Source: Epiperipatus broadwayi (lineage: Eukaryota > Onychophora > Udeonychophora > Euonychophora > Peripatidae). Taken from it: a stretch of 64,000 nucleotides of DNA. The position numbers and the translations under genes were made by a program. Positions 60,243 through 64,000 of this stretch are shown here, in pieces. The notes under the pieces are model-generated. The model worked only from the letters and a program-made list of their open reading frames with translations, made no database searches and was not told where the DNA came from. Location of the stretch: the NCBI GenBank assembly GCA_028023455.1, contig JAQFVV010006713.1, positions 184,001-248,000 of the forward strand, given 5' to 3'. Each line of letters begins with the position of its first letter. Position 1 is the first letter of the stretch.

Positions 60243-60401
60243 TACAGTACATATATGTGTATAACGCACAAACAATGAAGCTAGTCTGATCTTAGAATTA
60301 AAAGTGCAATTTAGTAGCTATGATAAATTTAAATTGCACTTTTAATTCTAAGATTGGACTAGCTTCATTGACTGTGCGTTATGCACATATATGTACTGTA
60401 T
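60243..60401. repeat. fold-back element G
   Basis: Arms 60243-60312 and 60328-60401, with a short loop. Shared blocks: TACAGTACATATATGTG, ACGCACA, CAATGAAGCTAGTC and TCTTAGAATTAAAAGTGCAA against their complements. Flanking TTTAATCATCTAG occurs on both sides (about 60202 and 60403) in direct orientation and could be a target duplication or part of the insertion site. Confidence 0.85.
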
Positions 60402-61628
60402 ATTTAATCATCTAGAAAATCACAAATAATAGAATGATTAAATATCAGTAAATATAATGTATCTTGGGAGTAAGTTAATTAGAGTAAAGAAACAACAAAG
60501 AAGAATAGCCTGAGAATTCAAACTCAATTTGAAATTAAATGCTAGAAAAATAAAATATACCTTGGGAAATTAAGGGATCTTTCTGGATTTAGTAAAATGA
60601 AATTATATTAGAAGCATCAACATATGGTATAATTATATATAGCTTGTATCTATTATATTATTATATTTTCTTGTGTGTTATCTAGAAATAGCTTCATTTA
60701 ATATGTAATTCAGAAAGAATTATGACTTCTTGATTTACACTAGAAATAACTTATTTAATGCAAGTCATGAGAAAAAAAATAAAAGAAGATAAATAAAGAG
60801 AATCTGGTAAAAGGAAAGAAGTACAGCAAATTGTATTATTGTTTCTATAACTCTGATTAATAACATTAATGTGATGATTTTTTTTTAGAAAACATCATAT
60901 AGAAATTGGAATTAAACTTGGTCTCAATCATCTTCCAGGTTCTGGAAGAGTTGCTGACTTCTAACTAAACCAAGTAGCTATTGAACAGATAATTTTTTTT
61001 TTTTCTTTGAGGTATCCTTTATCCAACTCCAGAAGGCTCACATTAATCATTACAATATATGTATAATTTTGTTAATGAGATGATTAATAAAATAGCAAGA
61101 AAGAATAAATTAAAAAAGAAAAAAAAAGTAACAAGATGAGATTTACAAAAACGATATAAAGCAATGAATATTTGAAAAAGGTTGCATAAAGAATTGTAAA
61201 AAAAAAAAAAGATCAAAAAGTTGTTATATCAAAATATTAAAATTAATTAATAGATAAAATGATAAAAATATGGATGAAGTGTATGATAAAAAATAATAGA
61301 TATTTATCATTTTAAATTGAAAAAAAAAAAAAAAATGATAGAGACATTTGTAATTTCAGTTGAATTGCTAAAAGCTATGTAGATTGGAAGAAAAAAAATA
61401 AATTAAAATATGACCCTAGTGCTTATAATATAATTTAGAATTCAAGTGGGAGGCAGAAAGTTTTTTTTAATAGTTATTAAAACATTGGTCAAATGCAGCA
61501 AAATATAAGTATTTTAAAACACTCATGAAATGTAATTAAAGTTCCAAAAACTATAATAGATGAAAAATTGCATTAAAATAGAAAAGAGAGTATTTCATTG
61601 TTCTTGAAAGAAAAATAGATGAGTTTTT
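60402..61628. other. AT-rich DNA, nothing recognised
   Basis: A/T homopolymers only. Confidence 0.4.
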
Positions 61629-61718
61629 ATCATTGATTACCATGACTATATTTTTACATAAACCCATTATCATTGATTACCATGACTGATAAATGACTAT
61701 ATTTTTACATAAACCCAT
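61629..61718. repeat. short tandem duplication, unit about 40-50 bp
   Basis: TATCATTGATTACCATGACT and ATATTTTTACATAAACCCAT each occur twice in tandem; the second copy has about ten extra bases between them. Confidence 0.9.
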
Positions 61719-62754
61719 TTTTTTAAATAATCCTTTTCTTCAAATGTGGAAGTAAGAGTAGCAAACATCAAAGTATGGAAAATTTGTATATTTTATTCCT
61801 GTTTAAATTTTACACAGAAAATAAAATCACTTGCAAATAAGATCAATAACTATAAAAAAAAAAAAAAGACTTCAGCAAATTAAACTGAACGAATGTTTAC
61901 CTTGATGTTCAAATATCATTTGATTTTATTAGCACCTAACTGCATGATTAAATAAACCCAAATATTTTAATTTTTACAGCATAATCAATCCCTCTCCCTC
62001 CTCTCACACTAACAACAGACTACTGAAAAGTTGGAGAATGGAAGGAATTGGTTGTGATATAAGAATTGAAATATTTGGATTTATTTATCACAAGTCAATT
62101 GTTAATAAAATCAAATGATAATCGAACACCAAATTTTCATAAACAGAAATATTGTTTAAAAAAATCATTTGCAACCACTACTAATCTAATGCAAGATATT
62201 CTTTCCAAATTTAATCCAGTTTTTCTATTCATAACTTCTTTTCTCTCACCACAATGCATTAAATTTTAATGGGTCGCTAAGAAAATATTAGTATTAATAA
62301 AAAAAATTAGTAAGTAATATTATCTATGCTTTGTATAGTTTTCTCAAATTCAATTGTAAATTTGAACTTAAATAATCATAAAGTTAAATTTCGTGATTAT
62401 TTTCTAAATGTAATTGTTCAAAAAATTGCAACCAAAAATGCAACTAAAATTAATGCAGCCAAAGCGTCAACCAGTGCCAGTGGTGGAAAATTAATTTTTG
62501 CTTGTATTTCGTATATAAATAAAACCTTATTTGAAAAGAAAACTTTTTATTGGTAATTAATAAAATGTGTTAAGCTTTTAAATTAAAAATAGTAAATTAA
62601 AAATATGTAGCTTAACTTTAACTCAACTTTTAACATACAAATTATTTATTCATTATAAATATTATCAGATTGATCCGAATATATACATATATACAGTACT
62701 GTGCTGATGTAATATCTCTTTTATTTTATATTATAATTTATGTAATAAATATTT
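61719..62754. other. AT-rich DNA, possible hAT interior
   Basis: The region leads up to a hAT right end. A GGGTCGC at about 62270, repeated at 62754, suggests that the element may start nearby, but no left end was found. The frames at 62066-62269 and 62326-62556 have no recognised domain. Confidence 0.3.
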
Positions 62755-62816
62755 GGGTCGCAGAACTATTTCAATGAAGTCTATTAGGTCGCATGGCAAA
62801 AAGTTGAGAAACGCTA
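62755..62816. mobile_element. hAT transposon right terminus
   Basis: On the minus strand it reads TAGCGTTTCTCAACTTTTTG, then CCATGCGACC and TCTGCGACCC. The consensus hAT end CAGCGTTTCTCAAC is clear apart from the first base. It directly abuts the LINE relic that starts beyond 62824, so it probably inserted into it. The opposite end was not found. Confidence 0.6.
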
Positions 62817-62829
62817 CTCTACACTATTC

Positions 62830-64000
62830 AAGCAGTTTTCTATTCACCTCACATATAGTAAATTTCTAGATCTTTTATATCTATAATCATCTCTTTTAGC
62901 AATATATCCAGATCATCTACATTTCAATTTATTATTATTTTTAATTGAATCAATGATACCTGTTTGTTCTCTCCTCTGTGTTATGTTGTATATTTTTTAA
63001 TAAAAAATCCTGGATTTCAAATCCTATGTAAATAAGCATTGGCAAAATACATTTATTAAAAAATCTTCCTTTCCCAACACATATGCAGTTATTTTTAATA
63101 ACAAGTTATTTCTATCAAAGTATTCCAAAATATTATGATATCATTTATATTAATAACTTGTTCAAGATATTTATTTTCTTTTTTTTTTGAAAATCTACTA
63201 AATATTAATTTATTTGTTTTGCATTTATCTTTAGTCTTATTTTCTTCTGTCATTTAATAGTTAATGTAATATTTCACACAGATCTGAATCATTAATTTTT
63301 TAAAAAACCTCTATCATCTGCAAAATCTAAATGACTTGAAAATTCCTCAATTATTTTACTTCCTTAGTTCCTCACTTTTGTTCCCAAATATATTTTGTAC
63401 AATTTCTGTAAAATGTTTTGGAATTATATAATTATGTTATAGCATATCTTTAGCAAAGTTAATCTTTTTGGTATTCCTATATAATCTAATCACTGTTGCC
63501 ACATTTTAATAAATATTTTTCACAATTTAGCAATACTTTGTTTTCCTGTTCTAAAACTTTAATCACAGAAAAAATGATTGTAGAAACAAATACTATTTCT
63601 TAAAGCATAAATTTAATGCAAAAACCCAACTTATTAGTTTTTTTAAAATAATTTAGTGTAATACAACCATATTTAAATCTCACATACTCTTTGGTTAATT
63701 TGAATCGAAATTTCTCGGTAGTAAATTATAATGATCTTAGTAAAGATCTTGTATAGAACTAATAATTTGAAATTTCTAATATCTTTTTCATTTTTCTTAA
63801 GTTTTAATATCCTTATTGCAAGTTTTCAATCAATATATCTTTAATAGTTAGACTTTGTTACATAACTTTGTCAACAATTTCACTTTTTTTTCACTTACAT
63901 CTTTTAAAATACATGAAGCTATTCCATTCTTTAAATATTTAATTATATGTCTTGTCTCCTCATTTAAAAACATTTGACATTTCAAATGGTGTTTTAATTG
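62830..64000 (-). pseudogene. decayed RTE-like LINE reverse transcriptase, partial
   Basis: Minus-strand translation in broken frames gives LINE blocks in order from the window edge downwards. They are KKVKLLTKLCNKV near 63840-63890 (pre-palm, where such elements read LLTKLCN), a DFADD catalytic box within HLDFADD near 63313-63335, and FINKCILPMLIYIGFE near 62990-63050 (equivalent to FNQCVLPVLTYGAE). Stops and frameshifts are frequent. The 5' part lies beyond the window. The 3' end is cut by the hAT terminus at 62816. The block set is that of RTE-type elements. Confidence 0.7.

Overview
The window is a very A+T-rich (well over 70% by eye) stretch of eukaryotic, almost certainly metazoan, intergenic or intronic DNA. 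No host protein-coding exon could be recognised. Everything that can be identified is transposable-element derived: LINE reverse transcriptase relics, Tc1/mariner, Tigger-like and hAT DNA transposons, LTR retrotransposons, tRNA-derived SINEs and many long inverted-repeat (fold-back) elements. The families fit an invertebrate, but the species cannot be named from this sequence.

Layout. 0-5 kb: a purine-rich AAT/AAG low-complexity block, then a decayed LINE with RT core and C-terminal zinc finger (2590-4505) and a fold-back element (4797-5087). 5-16 kb: mostly featureless AT-rich DNA with a hAT-like terminus, a 168-bp tandem duplication and a poly(G) tract. 16-24.5 kb: a decayed A-rich ORF region interrupted by a fold-back and a 79-bp tRNA-like SINE with a perfect 12-bp target duplication; a tRNA relic; a ~970-bp fold-back with tRNA-like heads; an ~880-bp element that is almost a perfect palindrome, has a 14-bp target duplication and carries hammerhead ribozyme cores; a probable solo LTR. 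28-33 kb: a 236-bp palindrome, a broken mariner with its ends and TA sites, and a small hAT. 36-40 kb: a second member of the hammerhead fold-back family, a complex fold-back, and less AT-rich retroelement-like DNA. 41.3-43 kb: a hAT with exact 8-bp target duplication and a ZBED5/SCAND3-like transposase C-terminus.

43.8-54.7 kb holds the largest unit, a nearly 10.9-kb LTR retrotransposon: two ~2.56-kb LTRs (TG...CA), 4-bp target duplication, primer-binding-site candidate, a gag ORF and a protease ORF in the same frame separated by one UAG, no reverse transcriptase or integrase, and a second LTR sequence nested in its 3' part. 55.4-56.6 kb is a Tigger-like element with TA sites. 57-59.4 kb is retroelement-like and shares a block with 40.1-40.4 kb. 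60.2 kb has another palindrome, 62.8 kb a hAT end, and 62.8-64 kb a minus-strand RTE-like LINE relic running off the window.

The most interesting signal is the recurring fold-back architecture: at least eight long inverted repeats in 64 kb. Two of them (22.6-23.5 kb and 36.2-36.7 kb) belong to one family whose arms carry a recognisable type I hammerhead ribozyme core (CUGAUGA, stem II, GAAA, very short stem III), with a compensatory base change in stem I between the copies.
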